From the NCBI RefSeq assembly GCF_012849095.1, contig NZ_CP051680.1, positions 8,047,001 through 8,111,000 on the forward strand: a DNA stretch of 64,000 nt, written 5' to 3'. Origin of the DNA: Cohnella herbarum. GTDB lineage: Bacteria > Bacillota > Bacilli > Paenibacillales > Paenibacillaceae. Both the position numbers and the translations under genes were made by a program. The first letter of the stretch is position 1; the number at the start of each line of letters is the position of its first letter. The notes below the pieces were generated by a model. The model did not search any database. It was given only the letters and a program-made list of their open reading frames with translations, and was not told where the DNA came from. Positions 54,188 through 63,096 of this stretch are shown here, in pieces.

Positions 54188-55114
54188 ATGAAATCGTCCA
54201 CGGAGAAAATATTCACGCATCCGCTAGGCATAATGGCTGCCGCGGCGGGGGCTACTTTTTTATGGGGAAGCGCGTTTCCGATTATTAAGCTTAGCTATGA
54301 AGAGCTTGGCATCGGCAAGGAGCACCTGTACGAGCAAATTTTATTCGCCGGCTATCGATTCACATTGGCCGCGCTATTGATCTTGCTATTCATGAAATTA
54401 ATGGGCAGAAGCATCGCTTACCAACCGGGAACGCTGATCGGCGTCGGGAAGATCGGATTGTTCCAGACGTTGCTGCAATACTTATTATTCTATTACGGAA
54501 TGAGCGGTTCTACGGGCGTGCAAGGCTCCATTATCGCGGGGACGACTTCTTTCTTTCAAATTTTGGTGGCGCACTACATGTATGCTTCCGATCGGATTAC
54601 GACGCGGAAAACAATGGGTTTGCTAGTCGGATTCGGGGGAGTCGTTCTCGTCGGCTTATCGAAAGGCGCGTCTACCGTACAGTTCGGCTTACCCGAAATT
54701 TGTTTGCTGCTCGCGATGTTCTTCGGCGGACTCGGAAACGTATTGTCGAAGAAACAATCGGAACGGCTGGACATTCTGTACATGACCTCTTACCAGATGC
54801 TGTTCGGGGGAGTGGCGCTGACGGTCATCGGCGCTGCGGGAGCGGGCTTGCAGCCGTTCGCGTTTATTTGGAGCTCGGCGGCGATGCTGTTGTATCTTGC
54901 CGTATTATCGTCCGTCGGTTTCGTATTGTGGAACACGGTTATGAAATACAACAAGGTCGGAAGCATCTCGATGTACTTATTCCTCATCCCGGTATTCGGC
55001 GTCTTCTTGTCGGCCGCTTTGCTGAATGAAGAGCTGCACCTGATCGTCTGGGCGGCGCTCGCGTTGGTTGTCGCGGGGATCGTTGTCGTTAACGGAGGCA
55101 AGAAGAAAGCTTGA
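54188..55114 (+). CDS. EamA/DMT family transporter
   Basis: A 308-residue membrane protein with ten predicted segments in two EamA repeats. The first repeat opens with AAGATFLWGSAFPIIKLSY near residue 14; the second begins near 155 (LPEICLLLAMFFGGLGNVL). The protein ends in a positively charged KKKA tail. Members export amino acids, nucleotides or other metabolites. It stands alone with its own GGGAG site. Substrate unknown. Confidence 0.88.
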   Translation: MKSSTEKIFTHPLGIMAAAAGATFLWGSAFPIIKLSYEELGIGKEHLYEQILFAGYRFTLAALLILLFMKLMGRSIAYQPGTLIGVGKIGLFQTLLQYLLFYYGMSGSTGVQGSIIAGTTSFFQILVAHYMYASDRITTRKTMGLLVGFGGVVLVGLSKGASTVQFGLPEICLLLAMFFGGLGNVLSKKQSERLDILYMTSYQMLFGGVALTVIGAAGAGLQPFAFIWSSAAMLLYLAVLSSVGFVLWNTVMKYNKVGSISMYLFLIPVFGVFLSAALLNEELHLIVWAALALVVAGIVVVNGGKKKA

Positions 55115-55143
55115 TGTTCAATTTGATTAATCTATCCGCTTTT

Positions 55144-55185
55144 CGCCAAACAGGCTGTTACGCATAGGGAGCAGCCTGTTTGGCG
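55144..55185 (+). terminator. Hairpin after the EamA gene
   Basis: CGCCAAACAGGCTG (55144-55157) pairs perfectly with CAGCCTGTTTGGCG (55172-55185): a 14-bp stem with a 14-base loop, 30 bases after the stop codon. The T-run is poor, so its role as a terminator is likely but not certain. Confidence 0.65.
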
Positions 55186-55209
55186 TTGGTAAAAGACGAC
55201 AACATTTCA

Positions 55210-55238
55210 TTGCTAAATTCGGGGGTGCTTTGTATACT
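55210..55238 (+). promoter_or_regulatory. Promoter of the second LacI gene
   Basis: TTGCTA (55210-55215) and TATACT (55233-55238) are 17 bases apart. The operator-like AGAAATCGATTACT begins 12 bases further on, at the expected start of transcription. Confidence 0.65.
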
Positions 55239-55250
55239 AGAAATAATACT

Positions 55251-55264
55251 AGAAATCGATTACT
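55251..55264. promoter_or_regulatory. Operator for the second LacI regulator (autoregulation)
   Basis: AGAAATCGATTACT differs by one base from the perfect palindrome AGTAATCGATTACT found at 56530. It lies between the promoter and start codon of the LacI gene. Confidence 0.75.
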
Positions 55265-55280
55265 TGAAGGTGGGTAACTC

Positions 55281-56309
55281 GTGAAAAAACCAATTACCAT
55301 ACATGATATCGCCAAAATAGCCAACGTTTCTTCGGCAACCGTTTCCCGCGTTCTCAGCAATAGCGATTATCCGGTCAGCAAAGCTTTAAGAGAAAAGATA
55401 CAGCGCATCGCGAAAGAGGAAAATTATATTCCGAATCTGTTGGGCAAACAATTGAAGACGAACTCCAGCATGACGTTGGGCGTTATTATTCCCTCTATTA
55501 GCAATCCATTCTATTCTTCGGTGATGCTAGGGATAGAAGAAGCCGCCCGAAAGAAAAATTTTCACGTTATTCTGTGCAACTCCCTGCAAAATCCGGAGCT
55601 TGAGGACGAGTATTTGAAAACGATCGTCGAAAAGCAGGTGAAGGGATTAATTATTTCTTCGATCTCCAAGGACAAGAAGTTGTTGAAAAGCTTTATTAAG
55701 ACAGGACTCAACGTAGTCGCCATGGATCAAAAAATCGATGAAGAGAATCTCTGCCAGATCGAGTTCGACTACCGCAAAGGCGGTTATTTGGCTACCAAAC
55801 ATTTAATCGCCAAAGGCCATCGGCGCATAGGTTACGTGACATCGCTATTGGACCGTCCAAGCCGTAGAAGCATTTTCCAAGGTTACAGCGACGCGATGTC
55901 CGAATCCGGACTGGAAGCTCGCATCGAAGAAGCGGAGTCCGAGGAAGTGTATAAAGGCATTTACGAATTCGACAGCGGCAAAAAGCTGACGGGAAATTTG
56001 CTCTCGGATCCTAACCCTCCGACGGCTATTTTCGCATGCAACGATATTATGGCTTTCGGAGTCATTAACGAACTGACGCTTCGGGGAATTCAAGTGCCGG
56101 ACGACATATCGGTCATGGGATTCGACGGAATCGATTTCGGCCAGATGATTCATCCCCCGTTGACTACCATTAAGCAGCCGGATTACGAAATGGGGAAATT
56201 GGCTTGCACGATGCTGCTTGAAATGATGGGAGGAGACAGTTCCGATTCGCTTAATATCATGTTGCAGCCGAAGCTTGTTGAAAGGGAATCGGTTCGGGAA
56301 AGAAGTTAA
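55281..56309 (+). CDS. LacI-family transcriptional regulator, second
   Basis: A 342-residue repressor. The helix-turn-helix is IHDIAKIANVSSATVSRVLSN, the hinge NLLGKQLKTNSS, and the binding core has LGVIIPSISNPFYSSVM, CNDIMAFGVINEL and MGFDGIDFGQMIHPPLTTI. The start is GTG 55281, preceded by AAGGTGGG. Matching operators lie before its own gene and twice before the importer gene at 56685. The core resembles RbsR/CcpA-type regulators. Confidence 0.92.
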   Translation: MKKPITIHDIAKIANVSSATVSRVLSNSDYPVSKALREKIQRIAKEENYIPNLLGKQLKTNSSMTLGVIIPSISNPFYSSVMLGIEEAARKKNFHVILCNSLQNPELEDEYLKTIVEKQVKGLIISSISKDKKLLKSFIKTGLNVVAMDQKIDEENLCQIEFDYRKGGYLATKHLIAKGHRRIGYVTSLLDRPSRRSIFQGYSDAMSESGLEARIEEAESEEVYKGIYEFDSGKKLTGNLLSDPNPPTAIFACNDIMAFGVINELTLRGIQVPDDISVMGFDGIDFGQMIHPPLTTIKQPDYEMGKLACTMLLEMMGGDSSDSLNIMLQPKLVERESVRERS

Positions 56310-56356
56310 CGGTAGGTCGATGAGGTTGCGAAGTGTTATTTTCCTGTTGTGATTTC

Positions 56357-56370
56357 AGATATCGATTACT
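56357..56370. promoter_or_regulatory. LacI-type operator, distal
   Basis: AGATATCGATTACT, two changes or fewer from the consensus AGTAATCGATTACT. It lies 48 bases after the LacI stop and 173 bases before the proximal site, a spacing that could allow looping. Confidence 0.6.
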
Positions 56371-56529
56371 TTTTGAGATGCCAAACCATTTGATTCTATC
56401 CTCAATAAAGTGGTTATATAGTAATATTGCCTTAAATTAGAAATAATTAATACGAATAAAGCCTTATATTCTATACATTTTTTATAAAACGGTCTGTTCG
56501 TACTTTAAAACATATGCTATATTATGAAA

Positions 56530-56543
56530 AGTAATCGATTACT
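56530..56543. promoter_or_regulatory. LacI-type operator, proximal
   Basis: AGTAATCGATTACT is a perfect 14-bp palindrome with a central CG. It lies directly after the likely -10 box, where a bound repressor would block transcription of the operon from 56685 on. Confidence 0.85.
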
Positions 56544-56684
56544 GTAATGGATTCAGATGGATTGCTTGAGGGGGAGAGGCGGGAAAGACGGCTCAACGAA
56601 ATGCCGTTAGGCACCATTCTTACAACGCTTCAGTCTGCTAGGCCTGCATTTCCTCAAAAATCGCGAAAAGGGGTAATCAAAACT

Positions 56685-58031
56685 ATGAAAAGGCTTACAC
56701 TCTCGATTGTCGTCCTACTGTTGTGCACGGTTGTCTTGGCGGCATGTTCTTCCTCCAACGACAAATCGGAACCGAGCGGCACTCCAAGCGCGGGAGCGAG
56801 CGCCACGTCGGCTCCGTCCGAATCGGCGCCCGCCGCTAAGTCGGCTAAACTAAAGATCGGTCTTCCCGGCGCTTACGATGTAACGAGTAAAGAAATCATC
56901 GATGGCTTCATCGCCAAATTTCCTAACATCAAAGTCGAATTACAGGACGCGCCATGGGGCGATTTCACTTCGAAGATCGCGACGCAAATCGCCGGGGGAA
57001 CTAGTCCCGACGTATGGCTGCAGGAAAACGCGGTCATTCTTGGATACGGCAAACGCGGAGTCGCCGAAGATTTAGCTCCTTATATCCAACGCGATCTGCA
57101 GGATGGCAATTATATAGATACTTTGTTTGCCGCGAAAACGCCGGAAGGCAACGTCTGGGGAGTGCCGCACGGCACGAATCCGATCGCGCTGGCTTACAAC
57201 AAAAAAGTGTTCGACGACGCGGGCATTCCTTATCCGACCGACGATTGGACTTATGACGATCTGATCGAAACTTCTAAGAAGCTAACTAAGAAAGACGATA
57301 AAGGCAACGTGCAAATTTACGGATTCGTAGGCTCCATTTCGATTACGCAAGGCTGGTTTCCTTGGATCAAGCAAGCGGGCGGCCAGGCGCTTGACGAAAC
57401 GAAGACGAAATCGATGTTCTCCGATCCGAAAACGGTTGCGGGTCTGCAATCGCTCGTAAACGGGATTAACGACGGTTACTTTACGAACGGGGATTTCTTG
57501 ACCGCTAACGGCGGCGACGTTCAAAGCTTCGCGGAAGGCAAAGCGGCGATGTATTTCCTTCAATACGGGAACCAAGTTTCGATTAACGGCAACTTCCCGG
57601 ATACGAATTGGGACGTCGTGAAAATACCGAAAGGCGCGGAAGGCAAACGTTATGTTCCGACGGTTACGAACGCATGGTTGATTTCCTCCAAAGCTTCTCA
57701 GGATTCTAAAGACGCTGCGTGGGAATTCCTGAAATATTACTTAAGCGACGAAGCCCAAGCGATCGTGGCTAAGAGCGGTTCGACGCTGCCGGTCAATAAA
57801 ACGGCGCTGCAAGTGCTTGACGGCGATACTTCCAAACCGCTGAACAAGAAAGCATTTACGGACGGCATCGCGGAAGCCGGCGTCACGCTTGACGAGAACG
57901 CGACTTGGAACGAATGGCGCATCGTGGTCCAGCAAGTCGTGAATGAAATCGTCGACGGAAACATGACGGTGGAAGAAGGCGTCAAAGAAATCGACGCTAA
58001 AGTCCAACCGATACTGGATGGCAAGTCGTAA
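56685..58031 (+). CDS. Carbohydrate ABC transporter binding lipoprotein
   Basis: A 448-residue family 1 (MalE-like) receptor. The signal ends in VLAACS (lipid Cys near residue 20), with a Ser/Pro/Ala-rich tether, then LKIGLPGAYDVTSKEIIDGF and GTSPDVWLQENAVI. ATG 56685 follows AAAAGGGG by 11 bases and gives a proper signal peptide. A very GC-rich hairpin sits just after the stop. Cargo is probably an oligosaccharide or glycoside. Confidence 0.92.
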   Translation: MKRLTLSIVVLLLCTVVLAACSSSNDKSEPSGTPSAGASATSAPSESAPAAKSAKLKIGLPGAYDVTSKEIIDGFIAKFPNIKVELQDAPWGDFTSKIATQIAGGTSPDVWLQENAVILGYGKRGVAEDLAPYIQRDLQDGNYIDTLFAAKTPEGNVWGVPHGTNPIALAYNKKVFDDAGIPYPTDDWTYDDLIETSKKLTKKDDKGNVQIYGFVGSISITQGWFPWIKQAGGQALDETKTKSMFSDPKTVAGLQSLVNGINDGYFTNGDFLTANGGDVQSFAEGKAAMYFLQYGNQVSINGNFPDTNWDVVKIPKGAEGKRYVPTVTNAWLISSKASQDSKDAAWEFLKYYLSDEAQAIVAKSGSTLPVNKTALQVLDGDTSKPLNKKAFTDGIAEAGVTLDENATWNEWRIVVQQVVNEIVDGNMTVEEGVKEIDAKVQPILDGKS

Positions 58032-58053
58032 TATTGCCGTAAAACGATGAGGG

Positions 58054-58075
58054 GGCCGCCCGAATCCGGGCGGCC
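58054..58075 (+). terminator. GC-rich hairpin between receptor and permease genes
   Basis: GGCCGCCC (58054-58061) pairs with GGGCGGCC (58068-58075), six-base loop, no T-run. Such hairpins after a receptor gene often stabilise its mRNA so that more receptor than permease is made. Confidence 0.6.
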
Positions 58076-58116
58076 TGGTCTCAAACAACTCGTCTCCGGA
58101 GAAAGGCGGCGTCCGC

Positions 58117-59001
58117 ATGCAAAAGCAAGGATACTGGGGTTACTTATTTACGGCGCCATTCGTCATTAACATTATTTTGTTTATCGCTTTTCCGATTTTT
58201 TTCTCGGCATACATCTCTTTTACCCATTGGGACTTATTCAATCCGCCGGAATGGGTCGGTTTGGACAACTGGGTTCGCCTCTTTAAACAAGATTCATTTT
58301 GGGTTTCCTTACGCAACGTGCTATTTTTCGCCTTGATCTTCGTTCCCTTGCAGACCATTCTGGCTTTCGTGGTCGCTTACATGCTGAATCAATCGCTACG
58401 CGGCAGCACCGTGTTCCGCTTGTTGTATTTCATGCCGGTCGTTACGCCGTGGATCGCGAGCGCCTTGTTATGGGCATGGCTCTATAACTACAAGTTCGGA
58501 ATGATCAACTGGTTACTGGAAAGCCTCGGCGTAGATCCGGTGAAATGGCTGGACAGCAAGTATTGGTGGCTTACGATCGGCAGCGTCGCCATCGTGAACG
58601 TCTGGAAAGGCATCGGCGATTCCATGATCGCGATGCTGGCCGGAATGCAGAACGTGCCTAAAGAAGTTCTGGAGTCGGCTGAAATAGACGGCGCGAATAA
58701 ATGGAAGCAATTGACGAAAATCGTGTTCCCGCTCGTATCTCCGATGATTTATCTCGTCATGCTGCTCTCGACGATCGCCGCTTTCCAAGCGTTCGACGCT
58801 TTCCTCGGCATGTACGGCGCCTTGGATGCGGGGAGCGTTCAGGAGAGGAACATGGTTCCTAACCTGCTGATCTACCGCGACGCTTTCTTGTTGACCAAGA
58901 TGGGTCCGGCTTCCGCAATGGCTTGGGCATTGTTCGTGATCATATTGGCCTTCACGCTTTTCCAAAGATACTTTGAGAAAAGGTGGGTTCATTATGACTA
59001 A
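58117..59001 (+). CDS. Carbohydrate ABC transporter permease (MalF/UgpA-like)
   Basis: A 294-residue membrane subunit with six segments. Marks are FPIFFSAYISFTHWDLFNPP near residue 25, WVGLDNWVRLF near 46, RLLYFMPVVTPWIASALLW near 107, and the EAA loop LESAEIDGANKWKQLTKIVFP near 188. Its end overlaps the next permease gene by eight bases. No ATPase gene is in the operon. Confidence 0.9.
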   Translation: MQKQGYWGYLFTAPFVINIILFIAFPIFFSAYISFTHWDLFNPPEWVGLDNWVRLFKQDSFWVSLRNVLFFALIFVPLQTILAFVVAYMLNQSLRGSTVFRLLYFMPVVTPWIASALLWAWLYNYKFGMINWLLESLGVDPVKWLDSKYWWLTIGSVAIVNVWKGIGDSMIAMLAGMQNVPKEVLESAEIDGANKWKQLTKIVFPLVSPMIYLVMLLSTIAAFQAFDAFLGMYGALDAGSVQERNMVPNLLIYRDAFLLTKMGPASAMAWALFVIILAFTLFQRYFEKRWVHYD

Positions 59002-59824
59002 TCGAAGCCCGGTCAGCAAGACGGTCATCTACGTTCTCTTGACTCTCGGGGCGGTAATGATGGCGTTCCCGTTCTTCTGGATGTTATCGACCTCATTCAA
59101 AACCGTTGGCGGAGTGTCGCAATTGCCGCCGCAATTAATACCGAATCCATTCAAATGGGAAAATTACGTGACGGTCTGGGAGAAAGTCAACTTCGGTCGT
59201 TATACGCTCAATAGCACGATCATCGTCGTTTTGGATTTGGCGGGTACGCTGCTTTCTTGCTCGATGGTGGCGTTCGGTTTGGCCATGTTCAGGTTCAAAC
59301 TGCGCAAGCCGATCTACATCGTCATGTTGGCCACGCTGATGATGCCATCGCAAGTTACGTTAATTCCGAGTTATTTTATCTGGAAAACGTTCGGTACGCT
59401 GAATACGTATTACCCGCTTATCTTGCCTAGTTTCCTCGGCGGCGCGTTCGGGATTTTCCTGATCCATCAGTTCATGAAGAGCTTGCCGGGAGAGCTGTAC
59501 GAAGCGGCCGTTATCGACGGATACAATCCGTTGCAGATCTTAATCAAAATCTATATCCCTTTGTGCAAACCGGCTCTTGCGGCGCTGAGCGTCTTTACGT
59601 TCATGGGATCTTGGAACAATACGCTGGGTCCTCTGATTTACTTGCAGGATAAGAGTCTCTATACGCTTCCTCTCGGACTGCTGTATTTGAGATCGAATAC
59701 GGATGCCAATACCGCCCTGCTGATGGCCGGAGCCGTTATTATTACCACGCCTGTCGTAATCGTCTATTTGATTGCGCAGAAGCAATTCGTTCAAGGGATT
59801 GCGTTCACCGGACTAAAAGGGTAG
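58994..59824 (+). CDS. Carbohydrate ABC transporter permease (MalG/UgpE-like)
   Basis: A 276-residue partner permease. Marks are MMAFPFFWMLSTSFKT near residue 18, FGLAMFRFKLRKP, LMMPSQVTLIPSYFIWKTFG near 115, and the EAA loop YEAAVIDGYNPLQILIKIYIP near 168. ATG 58994 follows AGGTGGG; an earlier in-frame start at 58973 would lengthen the overlap with no better site. Confidence 0.9.
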   Translation: MTNRSPVSKTVIYVLLTLGAVMMAFPFFWMLSTSFKTVGGVSQLPPQLIPNPFKWENYVTVWEKVNFGRYTLNSTIIVVLDLAGTLLSCSMVAFGLAMFRFKLRKPIYIVMLATLMMPSQVTLIPSYFIWKTFGTLNTYYPLILPSFLGGAFGIFLIHQFMKSLPGELYEAAVIDGYNPLQILIKIYIPLCKPALAALSVFTFMGSWNNTLGPLIYLQDKSLYTLPLGLLYLRSNTDANTALLMAGAVIITTPVVIVYLIAQKQFVQGIAFTGLKG

Positions 59825-59836
59825 GAGGCAACTAGG

Positions 59837-61054
59837 ATGAAGAGATACGCGCTTGTGGGCGCAGGGATGAGAGCTCTGCATATGTTCGCCAGACCGATGG
59901 CGACGGAGTTGAAAGACGATCTGGTTTTCTGCGGAGTATACGACAAAAATCCGGTACGCGCCAAGTTGTTAAGCGAAGATTGCGGCGGGATTCCGGTGTT
60001 CGATCATTTCGGGCGAATGCTGAAGGAAGCCCGGCCGGACGTCGTTGTCGTCGCCAGCACGGACAATACCCATCATTATTACATTATCGAGGCCATGGAA
60101 GCAGGCTGCGACGTGATCTCCGAGAAGCCGATGACGATAGATGCGGACAAGGCCGCATTGATCTTGGAGGCGGAGAAGAGAACGGGACGCACGTTGACCG
60201 TCACCTTTAATCTGCGGTTCGCGCCGTATTTCGCTAGGGTTAAGCAACTTCTGGCGGAAGGAGCGATCGGGGAAATCGATCATATTTCGTTGGATTGGTA
60301 CTTGGATCGGGTACACGGCGCGGAATATTTTCGCAGATGGCATGCGGAGTTGGCGAACAGCGGAGGGTTGCTCGTCCATAAGTCGACGCATCACTTCGAT
60401 ATCGTCAACTGGTGGATGGACAGCCATCCGAGCGAAGTGCACGCGTTCGGTTCCCGCCGCTTCTACGGACCGACCCGAGCGGAACGCGGCGAACGCTGCC
60501 TGACTTGCGAACATAAATCGACTTGCGAGTTTTATTACGATTTAACGGCGGATCCGATCATGGACAGCTTTTACTTGCAAGCGGAATCGGAAGACGGCTA
60601 TTATCGCGACCAATGCGTGTTCGGCGGACGAATCGATATTTACGACAATATGTCGGTGAACGCCCGTTACGAAAGCGGTGCGTTGCTCACCTATTCTCTA
60701 GTGGCTTACAGTCCGTACGAGGGCTGGAAGGCGACGATCAACGGTCGCGACGGCAGAATGGAATTGGAGAACCGCTACGGCAACTTCGATATGAGTCAAT
60801 CTTCGAACAGCGTCATTCGCATCGTTAAGCCCGACGGAGAGGTCATTACGGTAGAAGTTCCAAGTCATGCGGACGGCCATGGCGGCGGCGACCAAAAGCT
60901 GAGAAGAATGCTGTTCAAGGGCGACGTCGCGGATCCGCTGGGCCAGCAAGCGGGAAGCTTGGCGGGCGCGATGTCGCTGATGATCGGGGATGCCGCGAAC
61001 CGGTCGATTCAGACGGGTTCTTCGGTTGACATCGATGCCAAAGCGTTCGCTTAA
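59837..61054 (+). CDS. Gfo/Idh/MocA family oxidoreductase
   Basis: A 405-residue NAD(P)-dependent sugar oxidoreductase. The N-terminal Rossmann fold opens with YALVGAGMRALHMFAR, EKPMTIDADKA near residue 96 holds the typical catalytic Lys, and the C-terminal domain includes HKSTHHFDIVNWW near 193 with the conserved histidine. Unusual is RCLTCEHKSTC near 215, a cysteine cluster seen in a subset of the family that might bind metal. It lies 12 bases after the importer and probably oxidises the imported glycoside or its sugar. Confidence 0.9.
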   Translation: MKRYALVGAGMRALHMFARPMATELKDDLVFCGVYDKNPVRAKLLSEDCGGIPVFDHFGRMLKEARPDVVVVASTDNTHHYYIIEAMEAGCDVISEKPMTIDADKAALILEAEKRTGRTLTVTFNLRFAPYFARVKQLLAEGAIGEIDHISLDWYLDRVHGAEYFRRWHAELANSGGLLVHKSTHHFDIVNWWMDSHPSEVHAFGSRRFYGPTRAERGERCLTCEHKSTCEFYYDLTADPIMDSFYLQAESEDGYYRDQCVFGGRIDIYDNMSVNARYESGALLTYSLVAYSPYEGWKATINGRDGRMELENRYGNFDMSQSSNSVIRIVKPDGEVITVEVPSHADGHGGGDQKLRRMLFKGDVADPLGQQAGSLAGAMSLMIGDAANRSIQTGSSVDIDAKAFA

Positions 61055-61090
61055 AGGGATCATCAGCACTCACCGTCTGGAGGGCAAAGC

Positions 61091-63079
61091 ATGACAGCGA
61101 TATCCGATCTGGAAAAGTACAGATGTACATTGTTCGATACGAGGGACCAGTTGAAGCGATTTATATTCGACCGCTCGGACGAGGCGTTCGCCCGAGGAGA
61201 CGAAACGCGCGACCGGTTACGCGATATCGCTCAAGTTGAACAACGCGCGGCGGAGATGCGGGAGAAGCTGATCGCTTCGTTCGGAGGGTTGCCTTCTAGC
61301 GATTCTCCTCTGAATTCCCGCGTAACGGGAGTCGTCGTACGTCCGGGTTTTCGGATCGAGAAAGTGATTTTCGAGTCGAGGCCCGGTCATTACGTCACTT
61401 CGAATCTTTATATTCCGGAAGGTACGACCGCTCCCGGCGCTGCCGTTCTGTTCCTGTGCGGACATGAACGGGAAGCCAAACACGGCGAGTATTATCAGCG
61501 GGTTTGCCAGACGATCGCGCTAGCCGGATTAGCGGTGTTTGCCATCGATCCGATCGGTCAAGGAGAGAGACTGAGCTATTCTCGATCCGGTGATTCGCAG
61601 CCGGCAATCGGCTGGGGGACTCATGAGCATGAGCACGCGGGAATCCAATGCTTGCCGTTAGGCGATGGTCTTGCCCGCTATTTCGTTCACGATGCGATGC
61701 GGGCCGTCGATTACTTGTGCACGCGGGAAGAAGTCGATCCGCTTCGGATCGGAGTGACGGGTCATTCCGGAGGCGGCACGCAGACATCGCTGCTCATGAT
61801 ATGCGACGAACGAATCGCCGCCGCGGCTCCGGGCACCTTCATCATGAACAGGCAGATGTATATGCATGCCGGAGGGGTGCAGGATTCGGAGCAGGTTTGG
61901 CCCGGAATGAGCGGATTGGGATTCGACCACGAGGATATTCTGATCTGTTTCGCGCCGAAGCCGCTTCAAGTGCTTGCCGTTCAATACGATTTTTTCCCGA
62001 TCGAAGCAACCCGGCGCACGGTCGGTCGATGCAGGAGATTCTGGGAGATGCACGGGAAAAGCGACAATCTTCTGTTGACCGAAGACGCTTCGTTGCATCG
62101 GTACACGGATCGGCTCGCCGAGGCCGCCGCTGCTTTCTTCCGTAAACATTTGCTTCAACATGAACAGGAAAGCCCGGACAACAACCGACTTAGCCTGTTG
62201 CCGCCGCAAGAACTGTGGTGTACGCGAACCGGGTACGTGAGCGAAGAGTTGGACGATTCGAGAATCGTTTTGGACGAAAATATTGTCAAAGCCGACGAAC
62301 TGACTTTCAAACGCGCGAGTGCTTCGAATGAGCATCGACGGGATAAGGCGCTGAGTTGGTTGCGTTCGAAAGTGATAGACCCCCGATCGCCGCACGATCC
62401 GAATCCCCGTATCGTCCCGGTAGGCGTGACGGACGGATTACATGTCGAATACGTCATGTGGTGGTCGCAATCGGGGATTATGAACAGCGCCTTCGTCTTA
62501 CGGGGCGAAGCGCCTTCGGAAGAGTACGTTTGGCCTGTTTCCCTTGCCGTATGGGAGGGGGGCACGACCCGAATCGGCAAGCATTGGGATTGGATACGGC
62601 AAACCTGCGAGTCGGGCAAAGCGGCGTTCGTCTTGAATGTCTCGGGAGTAGGGCCGCATGCTCCGTATCCGATATTCGACAAGCCGTCGTTGGCTTTCTT
62701 CGGCGTCGTGCATAAGCTGGCCGATGATCTGCTCTGGTTGGGAGATAGTTTGGCAGCCTTGCGAACTTACGACGTCATCCGTTGCCTCGATCTGATCGGG
62801 CTGTCGGACGTACGGAAATACGGTCAAATTGAGGGGTATGCGGCTGGGCGATACGGAATATATTTGGAGCTAGCCGGGGCGCTGGACGGAAGAATTCGGG
62901 AGATTCGGACGATCAACGGACTCGAGAGCGTGACGAACTGGGTTAAAGCCGTCGAGTACGATGAAGACGACGTCATGGGCGTCATCCTGCCGGGAATGCT
63001 GGAACACTTCGATCTGCCCGATCTGAGAGAATGGCGAGATAATCAATTACTACGCGGACATCCACATATTATTCGATAG
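61091..63079 (+). CDS. Tandem alpha/beta hydrolase, acetyl-xylan-esterase-like
   Basis: A 662-residue cytoplasmic protein. The first hydrolase (about 80-360) has LFLCGHEREAKHG, DPIGQGERL, and the nucleophile in GHSGGGTQTS near residue 226; a likely triad His is in LHRYTDR near 337. The second half (about 430-660) looks like another hydrolase fold but its elbow reads EGYAAGRYG, without serine, so it is probably inactive or structural. Relatives are dienelactone/acetyl-xylan esterases. Next to NagA/NagB-like genes it may deacylate an imported sugar. Confidence 0.8.
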   Translation: MTAISDLEKYRCTLFDTRDQLKRFIFDRSDEAFARGDETRDRLRDIAQVEQRAAEMREKLIASFGGLPSSDSPLNSRVTGVVVRPGFRIEKVIFESRPGHYVTSNLYIPEGTTAPGAAVLFLCGHEREAKHGEYYQRVCQTIALAGLAVFAIDPIGQGERLSYSRSGDSQPAIGWGTHEHEHAGIQCLPLGDGLARYFVHDAMRAVDYLCTREEVDPLRIGVTGHSGGGTQTSLLMICDERIAAAAPGTFIMNRQMYMHAGGVQDSEQVWPGMSGLGFDHEDILICFAPKPLQVLAVQYDFFPIEATRRTVGRCRRFWEMHGKSDNLLLTEDASLHRYTDRLAEAAAAFFRKHLLQHEQESPDNNRLSLLPPQELWCTRTGYVSEELDDSRIVLDENIVKADELTFKRASASNEHRRDKALSWLRSKVIDPRSPHDPNPRIVPVGVTDGLHVEYVMWWSQSGIMNSAFVLRGEAPSEEYVWPVSLAVWEGGTTRIGKHWDWIRQTCESGKAAFVLNVSGVGPHAPYPIFDKPSLAFFGVVHKLADDLLWLGDSLAALRTYDVIRCLDLIGLSDVRKYGQIEGYAAGRYGIYLELAGALDGRIREIRTINGLESVTNWVKAVEYDEDDVMGVILPGMLEHFDLPDLREWRDNQLLRGHPHIIR

Positions 63080-63096
63080 AGAGAAGGAGAATCATC

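Larger units (their letters stand above)
56310..56684. promoter_or_regulatory. Control region before the importer operon
   Basis: A 375-base AT-rich region with two operator-like sites (56357 and 56530) and a probable -10 box, TATATT near 56517; no strong -35. The frame that is open from 56547 crosses this region but its first 46 codons are not family-like. The real start of the receptor is 56685. Confidence 0.6.
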
